From Micromonospora sp. DSM 45708 (lineage in GTDB: Bacteria; Actinomycetota; Actinomycetes; Mycobacteriales; Micromonosporaceae): a stretch of DNA of 64,000 nucleotides. Position 1 is the first letter of the stretch; each line of letters begins with the position of its first letter. The stretch spans positions 1,612,001 through 1,676,000 of the forward strand of contig NZ_CP154796.1 of NCBI RefSeq assembly GCF_039566955.1, given 5' to 3'. The notes below the pieces were generated by a model. It was not told the origin of the DNA. It saw only the letters and a list, made by a program, of their open reading frames with translations, and did no database searches. Shown one piece after another: positions 9,673 to 20,398 of this stretch. Made by a program: the position numbers and the translations under genes.

Positions 9673-11877
9673 ATGCCGTCTCCCCGGTCGCCGCTGTCGC
9701 GGCTGCTCACCGTGCTGCTCGCCGGCCTGCTCGCCGGGCTGGTCCTGGCGCTCGCCGCGCTCCCGACCGGACTGCTCGGCGGGTTCGTCGCCAAGGCGAG
9801 CCTCGGGGCGTACGCGGAGCTGCCCGACGCGCTGCGCACCCCCGCCCAGCCGCAGCGCTCCTACCTCTACGCCAACGACGGCAAGACGCTGATCACCACG
9901 TTCTACGACGTGAACCGCACCGACGTGCCACTGGCCGAGATCGCGCCGGTGATGCGCCAGGCGATCATCTCGGCCGAGGACCGGCGGTTCTACTCGCACG
10001 GCGGCGCCGACCTGCGCGGGATCGCCCGCGCGCTGGTGGCCAACGTGAAGGGCGGCGGCACCGAGCAGGGCGGCTCCACGCTGACCATGCAGTACGTCCG
10101 CAACGTGCTCAAGACCGACCCGACCCGCACCGCGCAGGAGCGGCAGGCCGCCACCGAGCAGACCGTCGGGCGCAAGCTCCAGGAGATCCGGTACGCGAAC
10201 GCGCTGGAGCAGTCGCTGTCCAAGGACGAGATCCTCAACCGCTACCTCAACATCGCGTACTTCGGCTCCGGCGCGTACGGCGTCGCCGCCGCGAGCGAGC
10301 GCTACTTCGGCAAGGCGCCGGCCGACCTGACGCTCGGCGAGGCGGCGCTGCTCGCCGGCCTGGTCCAGTCGCCGGACGAGTACAGCCCGATCGACGGCGA
10401 CAAGGACGCGGCGCTGGCCCGCCGGGCGTACGTGCTCGACTCGATGGCCGAGACCGGCGCGATCACCACCGCGCAGGCGGCGACGGCCAAGGCCGAGCGG
10501 CTCACGCTGCGTCCGACCGCCCAGCCCAACGGCTGCACCGCGACCGCGCGGGGCCACGACGACTGGGGCTTCTTCTGCGACTACCTGCGCCAGTGGTGGC
10601 TCACCCAGCCGGCGTTCGGCGACACCGCCGACGAGCGCGAGCAGGCGCTGCGCCGCGGCGGCTACCGGGTCGTCACCACGCTCGACCCGAAGATCCAGCA
10701 GACCGCGCAGGCGCAGGCCACCAAGGTCTACGGGTACGACGACAGGCGCGCGTTGCCGATCGCCGCGGTCGAGCCCGGCACCGGCCGGGTGCTCGCCATG
10801 GCGGTCAACCGGCACTACAGCCTCGCCGACAACCCGGGCGGGCAGGCCAACCACCCGAACACGGTCAACCCGCTGATCTCCGGCGGCGCGAGCGTGGACG
10901 GCTACCAGGCCGGCTCGACGTTCAAGCTGTTCACCATGCTGGCCGCGTTGGAGGCCGGCAAGCCGCTCGCCACCGGCTTCGACGCGCCGGCCAAGCTGCC
11001 CACCCGGTACGCCTCCGACGCCGAGGGCAACTGCGCCGGCAAATGGTGCCCGGCCAACGCCAACCCGGAGTGGATGGACGGCTACCGGATGATGTGGGAC
11101 GGATTCGGTCGCTCCGTCAACACGTACTTCGTCTGGCTGGCCGAGCAGGTCGGCGAGGACAAGGTGGTGGAGATGGCGCAGCGCCTGGGCATCACGTTCC
11201 GGGCCGACTCCGACGCCGCGTTCGCCCGCGACGACGCCGCCAACTGGGGCGCGTTCACGCTCGGCGTGGCCGCCACCACCCCGCTCGACCTGGCCAACGC
11301 GTACGCGACGGTGGCCGCCGAGGGCACGTACTGCACGCCGCTGCCGGTGGTCTCGGTGACCGCGCCGGACGGCGGGACGGTCGACGTGGGGCAGCCGGAC
11401 TGCAAGCGGGTGCTCGAACCGGACGTGGCGCGGGCGGCCACCGACGCGGCCCGCTGCCCGGTGGGTCAGCAGTCGGCGTACGGGCAGTGCAACGGCGGCA
11501 CCGCCACCGGCGTCGACGGGATCGTCGGGCGGCCGGTGGCCGGCAAGACGGGCAGCTCGGAGCGGAACGCCACCGAGACGTTCGTCGGGTTCACCCCGCA
11601 GGTGGCCGTGGCCGGCATCGCGGCCAACCCGGACGACGCGACCGACCTGGTCGGCTCCGCCGTGCAGTCGAAGGTCATCGACGCGGTGGCCCGGACCATC
11701 AGGGCGGCGGTCGCCGGCAAGCCGGTGCGGGACTTCACCGCGCCGAGCCGCGAGCTGGCCGGCGACCCGCAGCGCCCGCAGCCGCGCCCGCAGCCCCAGC
11801 AGCCCACCCAACCCCGCCCCGACACCCGGGCCGACCTCCCCGCAGACATCCTCCGCTGGCTCCAGAACCGCAACTAG
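9673..11877 (+). CDS. Class A penicillin-binding protein (transglycosylase/transpeptidase)
   Basis: Bifunctional peptidoglycan synthase anchored by an N-terminal membrane segment (about 10-32). The GT51 glycosyltransferase domain shows AEDRRFY with catalytic Glu102 and GGSTLTMQ (133-140). The transpeptidase domain has the Ser415-x-x-Lys418 motif (STFK), SVN at 481-483 and KTGS at 625-628. A proline/glutamine-rich tail ends the 734-residue protein. It polymerises lipid II and crosslinks glycan outside the membrane. The start at 9673 places the membrane segment properly, but the ribosome site is poor and a start 30 bp upstream is possible. Confidence 0.93.
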   Translation: MPSPRSPLSRLLTVLLAGLLAGLVLALAALPTGLLGGFVAKASLGAYAELPDALRTPAQPQRSYLYANDGKTLITTFYDVNRTDVPLAEIAPVMRQAIISAEDRRFYSHGGADLRGIARALVANVKGGGTEQGGSTLTMQYVRNVLKTDPTRTAQERQAATEQTVGRKLQEIRYANALEQSLSKDEILNRYLNIAYFGSGAYGVAAASERYFGKAPADLTLGEAALLAGLVQSPDEYSPIDGDKDAALARRAYVLDSMAETGAITTAQAATAKAERLTLRPTAQPNGCTATARGHDDWGFFCDYLRQWWLTQPAFGDTADEREQALRRGGYRVVTTLDPKIQQTAQAQATKVYGYDDRRALPIAAVEPGTGRVLAMAVNRHYSLADNPGGQANHPNTVNPLISGGASVDGYQAGSTFKLFTMLAALEAGKPLATGFDAPAKLPTRYASDAEGNCAGKWCPANANPEWMDGYRMMWDGFGRSVNTYFVWLAEQVGEDKVVEMAQRLGITFRADSDAAFARDDAANWGAFTLGVAATTPLDLANAYATVAAEGTYCTPLPVVSVTAPDGGTVDVGQPDCKRVLEPDVARAATDAARCPVGQQSAYGQCNGGTATGVDGIVGRPVAGKTGSSERNATETFVGFTPQVAVAGIAANPDDATDLVGSAVQSKVIDAVARTIRAAVAGKPVRDFTAPSRELAGDPQRPQPRPQPQQPTQPRPDTRADLPADILRWLQNRN

Positions 11878-11905
11878 CCACCCCCACGCCCACCCCACCC
11901 CCACC

Positions 11906-11967
11906 CGCTGTTTCACGGAAAGCGGGGTCATCCGCGCCCCGATTGCCACGCTTTCCGTGAAACAGCG
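11906..11967. repeat. Palindromic intergenic element, family B copy 1
   Basis: Perfect 19-bp arms (11906-11924 and 11949-11967) around a 24-nt loop, 28 bp after the penicillin-binding protein gene. The sequence TTTCACGGAAAG and a following CATCCG recur in the element at 56207-56256, so the two belong to one family. It may terminate the upstream transcript. Confidence 0.75.
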
Positions 11968-12072
11968 CGCACGGGTGTGCAGCGCGCACGGGGGTGTCGG
12001 ATTCGGGTGGGCGGCTCCGACCCGATGGGGAGGGGGCGGCTTGGGTGTCCCCGTGACGTGGAGGAGCGCACC

Positions 12073-12633
12073 ATGGGCAAGGTCATCTACTGGGTGCACC
12101 AGTCGGTCGACGGCTTCGTCGAGGGACCGAACGGCGAGTTCGACTGGCCGGCGATGGGGGACGAGCTGTCCGCGTACTCCCTGGAGCTGGCCGGGCGGGC
12201 CGGCGCGTTCGGGTACGGACGGCGGGTGTGGGAGCTGATGGCCGGCTACTGGCCGCAGGTCGAGTCGATCTCCGACCATCCGCACGACCTGGCGTTCGCG
12301 CCGATCTGGCGGCGTACCCCGAAGGTGGTCGTGTCCCGCACGCTCGCCGCGGCCGACCACGGCGCCCGGGTGATCGGCGGCGGCGACCTGGCGGCGGAGC
12401 TGGCCGGGGTGCGGGCCGGGCTCGACGGTGACCTGCTGGTCACCGGCGGCACCGGCGCGGCGGCGGCGCTGGCCGCGCTCGGGCTGGTCGACGAGTACCA
12501 GGTGATCGTGCACCCGGTGCTGCTCGGTGGCGGGAAGCGGTTGCTGCCCGGCCTCGACCGGCAGGACCTGCGGCTCGTCTCCACGCGCGGCTTCGACGGC
12601 CGGTCGGTGCTGCTGCGCTACGAACGGGCGTGA
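12073..12633 (+). CDS. RibD C-terminal/dihydrofolate-reductase-like protein
   Basis: 186-residue protein of the RibD_C (dihydrofolate reductase-like) superfamily. It opens with the typical VIYWVHQSVDGFVEGPNGEF and contains GYGRRVWELM, the nucleotide-binding VTGGTG segment and a VHPVLLGGGKRL motif. These actinobacterial paralogues are generally annotated as NADPH-dependent reductases of unknown substrate and not as true DHFR. A GGAGGA ribosome site precedes the ATG. Confidence 0.88.
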   Translation: MGKVIYWVHQSVDGFVEGPNGEFDWPAMGDELSAYSLELAGRAGAFGYGRRVWELMAGYWPQVESISDHPHDLAFAPIWRRTPKVVVSRTLAAADHGARVIGGGDLAAELAGVRAGLDGDLLVTGGTGAAAALAALGLVDEYQVIVHPVLLGGGKRLLPGLDRQDLRLVSTRGFDGRSVLLRYERA

Positions 12634-12676
12634 CCGGCCGGCGGCGAGCACCCCGACCGGGCGGCGGCGTGCGCGG

Positions 12677-14515
12677 TCAGCGGCCCCGGCGGCGCGGCCG
12701 GTAGGTGGCCACCGTGGCGGGCAGGCCGCGCCGGAGGATGCCCGCCCGGTCGCTGTCGCCGCGCAGCAGCGCGGCGGCCGTCTTGCGGGCCTGCTCGGCG
12801 GTGAAGTGCGGCGGCAGCATCAGCTCCGCCGGGTCGACCACCGCGTTGACCACCACCGGCCGGTCCGCGCCGAGCACCCGCGGCCACAGGTCGGGCACCT
12901 GCCCGGGCGCGTCGACCAGCTCGCCGCCGAGCCCCAGCACCTCCGCCCACCTGTGGTACGCCACGTCCGGCAGGTCCTGGCTGTCCGGGAACCTCGGCGT
13001 GCCCTCGCCGGAGCGCTGCTCCCAGCTCACGAACGACAGGTCCCGGTTGTTGAGCACCAGCACCACGAACCGGGGGTCCGCCCACTCCCGCCAGTACCTC
13101 GCCACCGTGATCAGCTCGTTGACGCCGTTCATCTGCATCGCCCCGTCGCCGAGCAGCGCGATCACCGGGCGGTCCGGGTGGGCGAACTTCGCCGCCAACG
13201 CGTACGGCAGGCCGCCGCCCATGGACAGCAGCGTGCCGGAGAGGCTGGCCAGCATCCCGGGCCGGACCCGCAGGTGCCGGGCGTACCAGGCGGTGGCGGT
13301 GCCGCAGTCCACGGCGAGCATGGCGTCGTCGGGCAACGCGTCGTCGAGCGCGACGAACAGCGACTGCGGGTTCACCGGGTCGGCGGGCTGCGCGGCCACC
13401 TCCCGCTGGGCCGCCCGCCACTTGCCGGTGGCGTCGGCGATGGTGGCCCGCCAGGCGGTCGGCGCCGGGCCGGGGCCCAGCTCGTCCAGGAGGGCCCGCA
13501 GCGTCGGGCCGGCGTCGCCGGTCAGGTTCACCTCGGTCGGGTAGCGCAACCCCATCCGGGTGCCGTCGAGGTCGATCTGCACCGCCCGGGCCTGGCCCTC
13601 CGGCGGGTAGAACTCCGAGTACGGCATCTGGCTGCCGACGATCAGCAGCCGGTCGCACTCCTGCATGAGCTGCCAGCTCGGGCGCGTGCCGAGCAGGCCG
13701 ATCGCGCCGGTGACCCAGGGCTGCCGGTGGTCCACGGCGGCGAAGCCGAGCAGCGCGGCGGTCACCCCGGCGCCGAGCCGGTCGGCGATCCGGCGTACCT
13801 CGTTCTCCGCGCCGAGGGCGCCCTGCCCGACCAGCATCGCCACCCGCTCGCCGCCGCGCAGCACCTCGGCCGCGCGACGCACGTCGGCCTCCGGTGGCAC
13901 GGTCGGTGGGCTGCTCGGCACCGCGCTGGTGTGGTAGTAGCCGTGCGCGTGCGGCGGGTGCGGCACCGCCGGCTCATCCTGCACGTCCGAGGGGAGGACC
14001 AGGGCGGTCACGGTACGCCGGGCCAGCGCCGTGCGGCAGGCCCGGTCCACCAGGTGCCGGACCTGGGACGGGTCGTCGAGCTGGGCCAGGAAGCCGCCGG
14101 CCACGTCCTTGTAGAGGGAGAGCAGGTCCACCTCCTGGTAGTAGCCGCCGCCCTCGGCGGGCAGCGCGGTGTGCCCGAGCAGCGCCACCACCGGCTGGTG
14201 GTCGAGCTTGGCGTCGTAGAGGCCGTTGAGCGCGTGGATCGCGCCCGGACCGCTGGTCACCACCACGCACCCGAGCGGGCCGCCGCCGTACTTGACGTGC
14301 GCGCCGGCGGCGAAGCCGGCGGTCTCCTCGTGGCGTACCTGGATGAACCGCGCGCGCCCCTCGGCGCGTTGCAGCGCCGACGTCAGGCCGTTGATCCCGT
14401 CCCCGGGATAGCCGTAGTACCGGTGCACGCCCCACTCGGCGAGCCGGGCCACGATCTGGTCGGCCACGGTGGCGCCGCGGGGCAGCCGGCCGTCGTCGTG
14501 GTGGTCCGCGCCCAT
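12677..14515 (-). CDS. Thiamine-pyrophosphate enzyme (pyruvate oxidase/acetolactate synthase family)
   Basis: 612-residue ThDP-dependent enzyme with the three-domain acetolactate synthase/pyruvate oxidase layout. The cofactor-activating glutamate is in RHEETAGFAAG (about 65) and the ThDP/Mg motif is GDGAMQ followed about 25 residues later by LNN. The strong GYPGDGINGL start resembles pyruvate dehydrogenase (quinone)-like proteins, but substrate and acceptor cannot be fixed from sequence. The ATG at 14515 has a GGAGGG site 9 nt upstream. It converges on the RibD-like gene and is divergent from the SpoU methyltransferase gene. Confidence 0.88.
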   Translation of the reverse strand: MGADHHDDGRLPRGATVADQIVARLAEWGVHRYYGYPGDGINGLTSALQRAEGRARFIQVRHEETAGFAAGAHVKYGGGPLGCVVVTSGPGAIHALNGLYDAKLDHQPVVALLGHTALPAEGGGYYQEVDLLSLYKDVAGGFLAQLDDPSQVRHLVDRACRTALARRTVTALVLPSDVQDEPAVPHPPHAHGYYHTSAVPSSPPTVPPEADVRRAAEVLRGGERVAMLVGQGALGAENEVRRIADRLGAGVTAALLGFAAVDHRQPWVTGAIGLLGTRPSWQLMQECDRLLIVGSQMPYSEFYPPEGQARAVQIDLDGTRMGLRYPTEVNLTGDAGPTLRALLDELGPGPAPTAWRATIADATGKWRAAQREVAAQPADPVNPQSLFVALDDALPDDAMLAVDCGTATAWYARHLRVRPGMLASLSGTLLSMGGGLPYALAAKFAHPDRPVIALLGDGAMQMNGVNELITVARYWREWADPRFVVLVLNNRDLSFVSWEQRSGEGTPRFPDSQDLPDVAYHRWAEVLGLGGELVDAPGQVPDLWPRVLGADRPVVVNAVVDPAELMLPPHFTAEQARKTAAALLRGDSDRAGILRRGLPATVATYRPRRRGR

Positions 14516-14624
14516 CGTGGTGGTCCCTCCGTCGGTGTCCGCTTCCCCGGCTCCGTTCCCCGCCTCGGGCGGCGGAAACCCGGCCCGCGCCGGGACGGGC
14601 CGGGACACCAGGCAGAATCGTGCG

Positions 14625-15437
14625 GTGCCCGTCCACGAGATCACCGACCCCGACGACGACCGGATCGCCGACTACCGCGCGTTGACCGACGTGGAGCTGC
14701 GGACCCGCTGGGAGCCCCCGCACGGGTTGTTCATCGCCGAGGGGGAGCTGGTGCTGCGCCGGGCGCTGCGGGCCGGCTACCCGGCCCGGTCGTACCTGGT
14801 CGAGTTGAAGCGGGCGGACCAGCTCGCCGACCTCGACACCGGCGACGTCCCGGTGTACGCCGCCACCGCCGAGGTGCTCCAGCGGACCACCGGCTTCCAC
14901 GTGCACCGGGGGGTGCTCGCGTCGTTCCACCGCCGGCCGTTGCCGTCGGCCGCCGAGGTGCTGCTGGCCGCCGCCCGGCGGGTGGTGGTGCTGGAGGACG
15001 TCAACAACCACACCAACCTGGGCGCGATCTTCCGGGCCGTGGCGGCGCTCGGGGTGGACGCCGTGCTGCTGTCGCCGACCTGCGCCGACCCGCTCTACCG
15101 GCGCAGCGTCCGGGTCAGCATGGGCGAGGTGTTCGCGGTGCCGTACGCGAAGCTGGAGCGCTGGCCGGCGGGCCTGGACGAGGTGCGGGCGGCGGGTTTC
15201 AGCGTGCTGGCCCTGACCCCGGCGCCGGACGCGGTGGCGATCCAGCGGCTCACCGACGGCCAGCGGGTCCGTGCGGCGCTGCTGCTGGGCGCGGAGGGTG
15301 CCGGGCTGACGGCGGCGGCGATGGCCGCCAGCGACGTGCGCGTGGTGATCCCGATGCGCCGGGGGGTGGATTCGCTGAACGTCGCCGCCGCCACGGCGGT
15401 GGCCTGCTGGGAACTCGGTCGCGACGACCCGATGTAA
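14625..15437 (+). CDS. SpoU/TrmH-family RNA methyltransferase
   Basis: 270-residue SPOUT 2'-O-ribose methyltransferase that uses S-adenosylmethionine to modify rRNA or tRNA. An N-terminal substrate-binding domain contains GLFIAEGELVLRRALRAG. The knotted catalytic domain shows motif 1 (LEDVNNHTNLGAIFRAVAA), motif 2 (LLLGAEGAGLT) and motif 3 (IPMRRGVDSLNVAAA). The GTG start is preceded, 6 nt away, by CAGAAT, a probable -10 box, so translation may be leaderless. The RNA target is unknown. Confidence 0.9.
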   Translation: MPVHEITDPDDDRIADYRALTDVELRTRWEPPHGLFIAEGELVLRRALRAGYPARSYLVELKRADQLADLDTGDVPVYAATAEVLQRTTGFHVHRGVLASFHRRPLPSAAEVLLAAARRVVVLEDVNNHTNLGAIFRAVAALGVDAVLLSPTCADPLYRRSVRVSMGEVFAVPYAKLERWPAGLDEVRAAGFSVLALTPAPDAVAIQRLTDGQRVRAALLLGAEGAGLTAAAMAASDVRVVIPMRRGVDSLNVAAATAVACWELGRDDPM

Positions 15438-15444
15438 CGCTCGC

Positions 15445-16931
<1,487 letters not shown>

Positions 16932-16994
16932 GCGGGCCGTTTGCGCACGGGCGGGGCTTCGGTTTCGGTGGTGACGCAGGGTAGCGTGTCGCCC

Positions 16995-18779
16995 GTGTTC
17001 CCTACCGTGCGTGAGGTGCTCGCCCTGGTGCCGGTGCGCCACGGCGCGCCGCGCCTGGTCGCCGGCGACGCCGGGCTGGACCGCCCGGTGCGGTGGGTGC
17101 ACGTGACCGAGGTGCCGGACATCGCCACCCTGCTCGGCGGCGGCGAGCTGGTGCTGACCACCGGCATCGGACTGCCCGCCGACGACACCGGGCTGCGCGC
17201 GTTCGTCGGCGACCTGGCCGACGTCGGGGTCTCCGGGCTCGTCGTCGAGCTGGGTCGCCGCTACGTCGGCGGCGTGCCCCGGGTGATGGCCGCCGCCGCC
17301 GAACGGCGCGGACTGCCGCTGGTCGAGCTGCGCCGGGCCACCCCGTTCGTGCGGATCACCGAGGCGGTGCACGCGCTGATCGTGGACGCCCAGCTCACCG
17401 AACTGCGGGCCACCGAGGAGATCCACCAGCGGTTCACCGAGCTGTCCGTGGAGGGCGCCGAGCCGGCCGAGGTGCTGCGGCAGGCCGCCGAGCTGGCCGG
17501 CTGCCCGGTGGTCCTGGAGAACCTGTCCCGGCAGGTGCTCGCGTACGACCCGGCGGGGGAGAACGCGGAACTGCTGCTGGACGGCTGGGAGCAGCACTCC
17601 CGCCGGATCCGGCCGGCCGGGCGGACCGCGTACGACCCGGACAGCGGCTGGCTGGTCACCACCGTCGGCGCGCGGGGACAGGACTGGGGCCGGCTGCTGC
17701 TGCGCTGGCCCGCGGCCGAGGCCGCGCCGCCCACCCGGCTCACCATCCTGATCGAGCGGGCCGCCTCCACGCTCGCCCTGGGCCGGCTGATCCGCCGCGA
17801 CGCCGAGGGCCTGGAACGGCAGATCCACCGTACGCTGCTGACCGCGCTCATCGACCACTCCCGCCCGGTGGACGAGGTGGCGCTGCGGGCCAAGGCGCTC
17901 GGCGTCACCCTGGACCGCCGGCACCTGGTCGGCGTGGTGGTCCGGCATCGTGGCGACGACCCGGCCGGCGACGCCACCGACCTTCCCGACGACTCCCGCG
18001 CGGGCCCCCGCCGCGACCCGGTCGACCCCGGGGCCGGCCCGGCCCGGCTCCGCGATCTCGCCGAGGCGGTCGGCCAGGCCGTGCGCGAGGCCAAGCTGAC
18101 GGCGCTGACCAGCGCCGTCGACGACCACGCGGTGGGCGCGCTGCTGGCCCTGCCCGACCCGGGCGCCGAGGAGAGGGCGCTCGCCGCGTTCGCCGCCGCG
18201 TTGCGTCGGGTACGCCTGGACGCCGCCCCACCCCGCCCACCGACCCCCCGTCCGGGCCGGCCGGTCGACGGGGCCGGCCGGGGCGGGGCCCCTGGGGTCG
18301 CGCGGCCGGTCGACGGGCCGCCGTCGCGCCCGGCGGTCGTCGTGGCGGCCGGCTCCGGGGTGAGCAGCCTGCGCGAGGCGCGCCGGTCGCTGGTCGAGGC
18401 GCGGCAGATCGCCGAGGCGGCCCGGCGGGACCCACGGGACCTGCCGTGCTTCCGGCTGCCGCACGTCGGGCTGGCCGGTCTGCTGCACCTGCTGCGGGAC
18501 GAGCCCCGGTTGCAGACGTTCGTCGAGCGGGAACTCGGCCCGCTGCTGGCGTACGACGCCCAGCATCCCCGGGAGCAACTGCTCGGCACGTTGCGGGCCT
18601 ACCTGGAGCAGGGTCGCAACAAGTCAGCGGGCGCCGTGGCGGCGCACCTGTCCCGGCCGGCCTTCTACGAGCGGCTGGCCCGCATCGGCCGGATCCTCGA
18701 CGCCGACCTCGACTCGGTCGAGCAGTGCCTCTCCCTGCACGTGGCCCTGCTGGCCCTGGACGCCGTCCGCACCCCCTGA
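16995..18779 (+). CDS. PucR family transcriptional regulator
   Basis: 594-residue PucR-type regulator. The N-terminal PucR domain (about 5-125) contains WVHVTEVPDIATLLGGGELV. A GGDEF-like central region is interrupted by a proline/arginine-rich insert around 330-445. The C-terminal HTH_30 domain (about 525-590) reads LRAYLEQGRNKSAGAVAAHL. Such proteins commonly control purine or amino-acid catabolism, but no such genes adjoin. A TAGCGT hexamer lies 7 nt before the GTG at 16995, favouring this start. Confidence 0.88.
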   Translation: MFPTVREVLALVPVRHGAPRLVAGDAGLDRPVRWVHVTEVPDIATLLGGGELVLTTGIGLPADDTGLRAFVGDLADVGVSGLVVELGRRYVGGVPRVMAAAAERRGLPLVELRRATPFVRITEAVHALIVDAQLTELRATEEIHQRFTELSVEGAEPAEVLRQAAELAGCPVVLENLSRQVLAYDPAGENAELLLDGWEQHSRRIRPAGRTAYDPDSGWLVTTVGARGQDWGRLLLRWPAAEAAPPTRLTILIERAASTLALGRLIRRDAEGLERQIHRTLLTALIDHSRPVDEVALRAKALGVTLDRRHLVGVVVRHRGDDPAGDATDLPDDSRAGPRRDPVDPGAGPARLRDLAEAVGQAVREAKLTALTSAVDDHAVGALLALPDPGAEERALAAFAAALRRVRLDAAPPRPPTPRPGRPVDGAGRGGAPGVARPVDGPPSRPAVVVAAGSGVSSLREARRSLVEARQIAEAARRDPRDLPCFRLPHVGLAGLLHLLRDEPRLQTFVERELGPLLAYDAQHPREQLLGTLRAYLEQGRNKSAGAVAAHLSRPAFYERLARIGRILDADLDSVEQCLSLHVALLALDAVRTP

Positions 18780-18818
18780 CGAGGTCCGCGCGCCCGCCAC
18801 CGTCTCACGGTCCTGACG

Positions 18819-18840
18819 CGAGGCGCTGATCTCCGCCTCG
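18819..18840 (+). terminator. Hairpin after the pucR-like gene
   Basis: CGAGGCG and CGCCTCG arms around an 8-nt loop, 40 bp after the stop codon; a modest GC-rich terminator candidate. Confidence 0.4.
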
Positions 18841-18904
18841 GCCGTCTCCGGGCGTGCTGGCCACAGAGCGTGGTTCTCGCCGGTGAGGCGGTGCGCTTTT
18901 TGGC

Positions 18905-18942
18905 GGTATACCTCTGAGGCATTTATGCCTCAGAGGTATACC
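18905..18942. repeat. Perfect 18-bp palindrome, TATACC element
   Basis: Arms 18905-18922 and 18925-18942 are exact reverse complements around a 2-nt TT centre; each contains GGTATACC and CTCTGAGGCAT. It lies between the 3' ends of the convergent pucR-like and murL genes, and its A+T content is clearly above its surroundings. It may be a bidirectional terminator, a protein-binding site or a mobile palindrome. Confidence 0.8.
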
Positions 18943-19000
18943 AGCGCTCGATGGCATCCCTGCTCCACGACGACACGCCGAGGCCGACACGCCGACGCGC

Positions 19001-20326
19001 TCAGGTGAGGGCGGTGAGGGCCTTGGCGTAGGGGGCGGGGACGTGGTTCGGGCCGGCGGGGGTGAAGACGTCGGAGGTCGCGGCGGCCTGCCAGGCGGCG
19101 TCCGGCAGCGCCGCCACCAGGGCTCGGACCACCGGGGCGTCCCGCCACCGGTCCTGCTGCGCGAGCAGGCTCAGCGCCACCACCGACTCCTCCACCTCGC
19201 CGACGCACTCGAACGGCTTGTGCCCGTCCACGCCGAGCAGCTCCCGGTAGCCGGGCACCTGGGACTCGTCGGCCAGCAGGTCACCGCCGAAGACGCCGGT
19301 GAGCCGCTCGCGGGGCATGAACGGGGCCATGGCCAGGAAGACGAAGCGGCACTTCGGGCAGTCCCGGCACCAGCGTTCGCTCGGGTCGTGCAGCTTGAAC
19401 GCGGCGTTGCAGCTCGTCACCACCGCGTCGTACCTGTCGATCTCGGCGAACAGCCGGGCGATGTGCAGCTCGGACAGCGAGCGCAGGAGCGAGAAGTACG
19501 GCTCGGTGAGCCCGGCGTGCTCGGCCAGCGCGGCCCGCAGCAGCCCTTCCGCCTCGACGCCCTTGGACCACTGGTGGTTGATCTCGTGGCCCTGCCAGAC
19601 CAGGTTCGGGTCGGACGCGGAGCGCTCGTTGGACATCACCACCGGCCCGAGTTCGTGCAGCACGGCGGTGGCGACCGCGATCAGCGAGTTGATCGCGGTG
19701 ACCGGGATGTGCCCGTTGCGGGCCCCGGCCCGGTTCAGCTCGAACAGCACCGGGTCGAGCCGCCGCCGGGCGGCGAGCGGCACCAGGTCGGACGCCTCGT
19801 TGACCGAGACGATCACGTGGTTCGGGTTGACCGAGAACGGCACCGGGTCGAGACCGGCCCGACGCAGCGCCTCCAGCGTGACGATGGAGTCCTTGCCGCC
19901 GCCGACCGCCGACAGCGGACGCCGGTCGGAGTTGTCCCACGGCGCCGCCGCCTCGACGGAACCGGCCGGGACCTCCGGGCGCAGCGCCAACACGTGCGGC
20001 AACGCGTTGCGGTAGGCGTACTCGGCGAGTCCCTTGGTGTAGACGGCGGTGACCAGCTCGACGGCGGCGGCCCCCAGCGGCGCCGGCAGCACCAGCCGGG
20101 ACGGCGCGGCGGCCTTGTAGTAGCTGACGCCGGCGACCACGTGCAGCAGCTCCAGGACCCGGGCCAGCCGCGTCGCGGTGGCGTCGGAAACCGGCTCGGC
20201 GGGCAGCGGGAGGGTGATCACCTCGGTGAACCGCTGGTCGCCGTCGGGGCCGGTCAGGGCGTAGTCGAACAGGACCTCACCGGTGGCGAAGTCGACCGAG
20301 TACGACGGGAAGGTGAAGGCGTCCAT
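19001..20326 (-). CDS. murL: UDP-MurNAc-L-Ala-L-Glu epimerase MurL
   Basis: Epimerises the terminal L-glutamate of UDP-MurNAc-L-Ala-L-Glu to D-Glu, replacing the glutamate racemase route. 441 residues. A PP-loop-like GGGKDS motif (142-147) fits the ATP-dependent activation known for MurL, and a Cys-rich RWCRDCPKC segment lies near residue 325. The assignment rests on remembered family features plus the neighbour: the divergent gene encodes a MurD-type ligase, the known MurL/MurD2 pairing. A GTG at 20350, with TAGTAT just upstream, is an alternative leaderless start adding eight residues. Confidence 0.85.
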   Translation of the reverse strand: MDAFTFPSYSVDFATGEVLFDYALTGPDGDQRFTEVITLPLPAEPVSDATATRLARVLELLHVVAGVSYYKAAAPSRLVLPAPLGAAAVELVTAVYTKGLAEYAYRNALPHVLALRPEVPAGSVEAAAPWDNSDRRPLSAVGGGKDSIVTLEALRRAGLDPVPFSVNPNHVIVSVNEASDLVPLAARRRLDPVLFELNRAGARNGHIPVTAINSLIAVATAVLHELGPVVMSNERSASDPNLVWQGHEINHQWSKGVEAEGLLRAALAEHAGLTEPYFSLLRSLSELHIARLFAEIDRYDAVVTSCNAAFKLHDPSERWCRDCPKCRFVFLAMAPFMPRERLTGVFGGDLLADESQVPGYRELLGVDGHKPFECVGEVEESVVALSLLAQQDRWRDAPVVRALVAALPDAAWQAAATSDVFTPAGPNHVPAPYAKALTALT

Positions 20327-20398
20327 CCGTCCGAGCTGTCCGTTAAGCACAGGTCATACTAGTCCGGACCCACCGGGACGCGAGCAAGGAGATTCAAC

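Noticed and set aside
8769..11960. A 1063-codon plus-strand frame across the membrane protein and penicillin-binding protein
   Set aside because: Out-of-frame shadow; the overlapping frames encode recognisable proteins with correct motifs.
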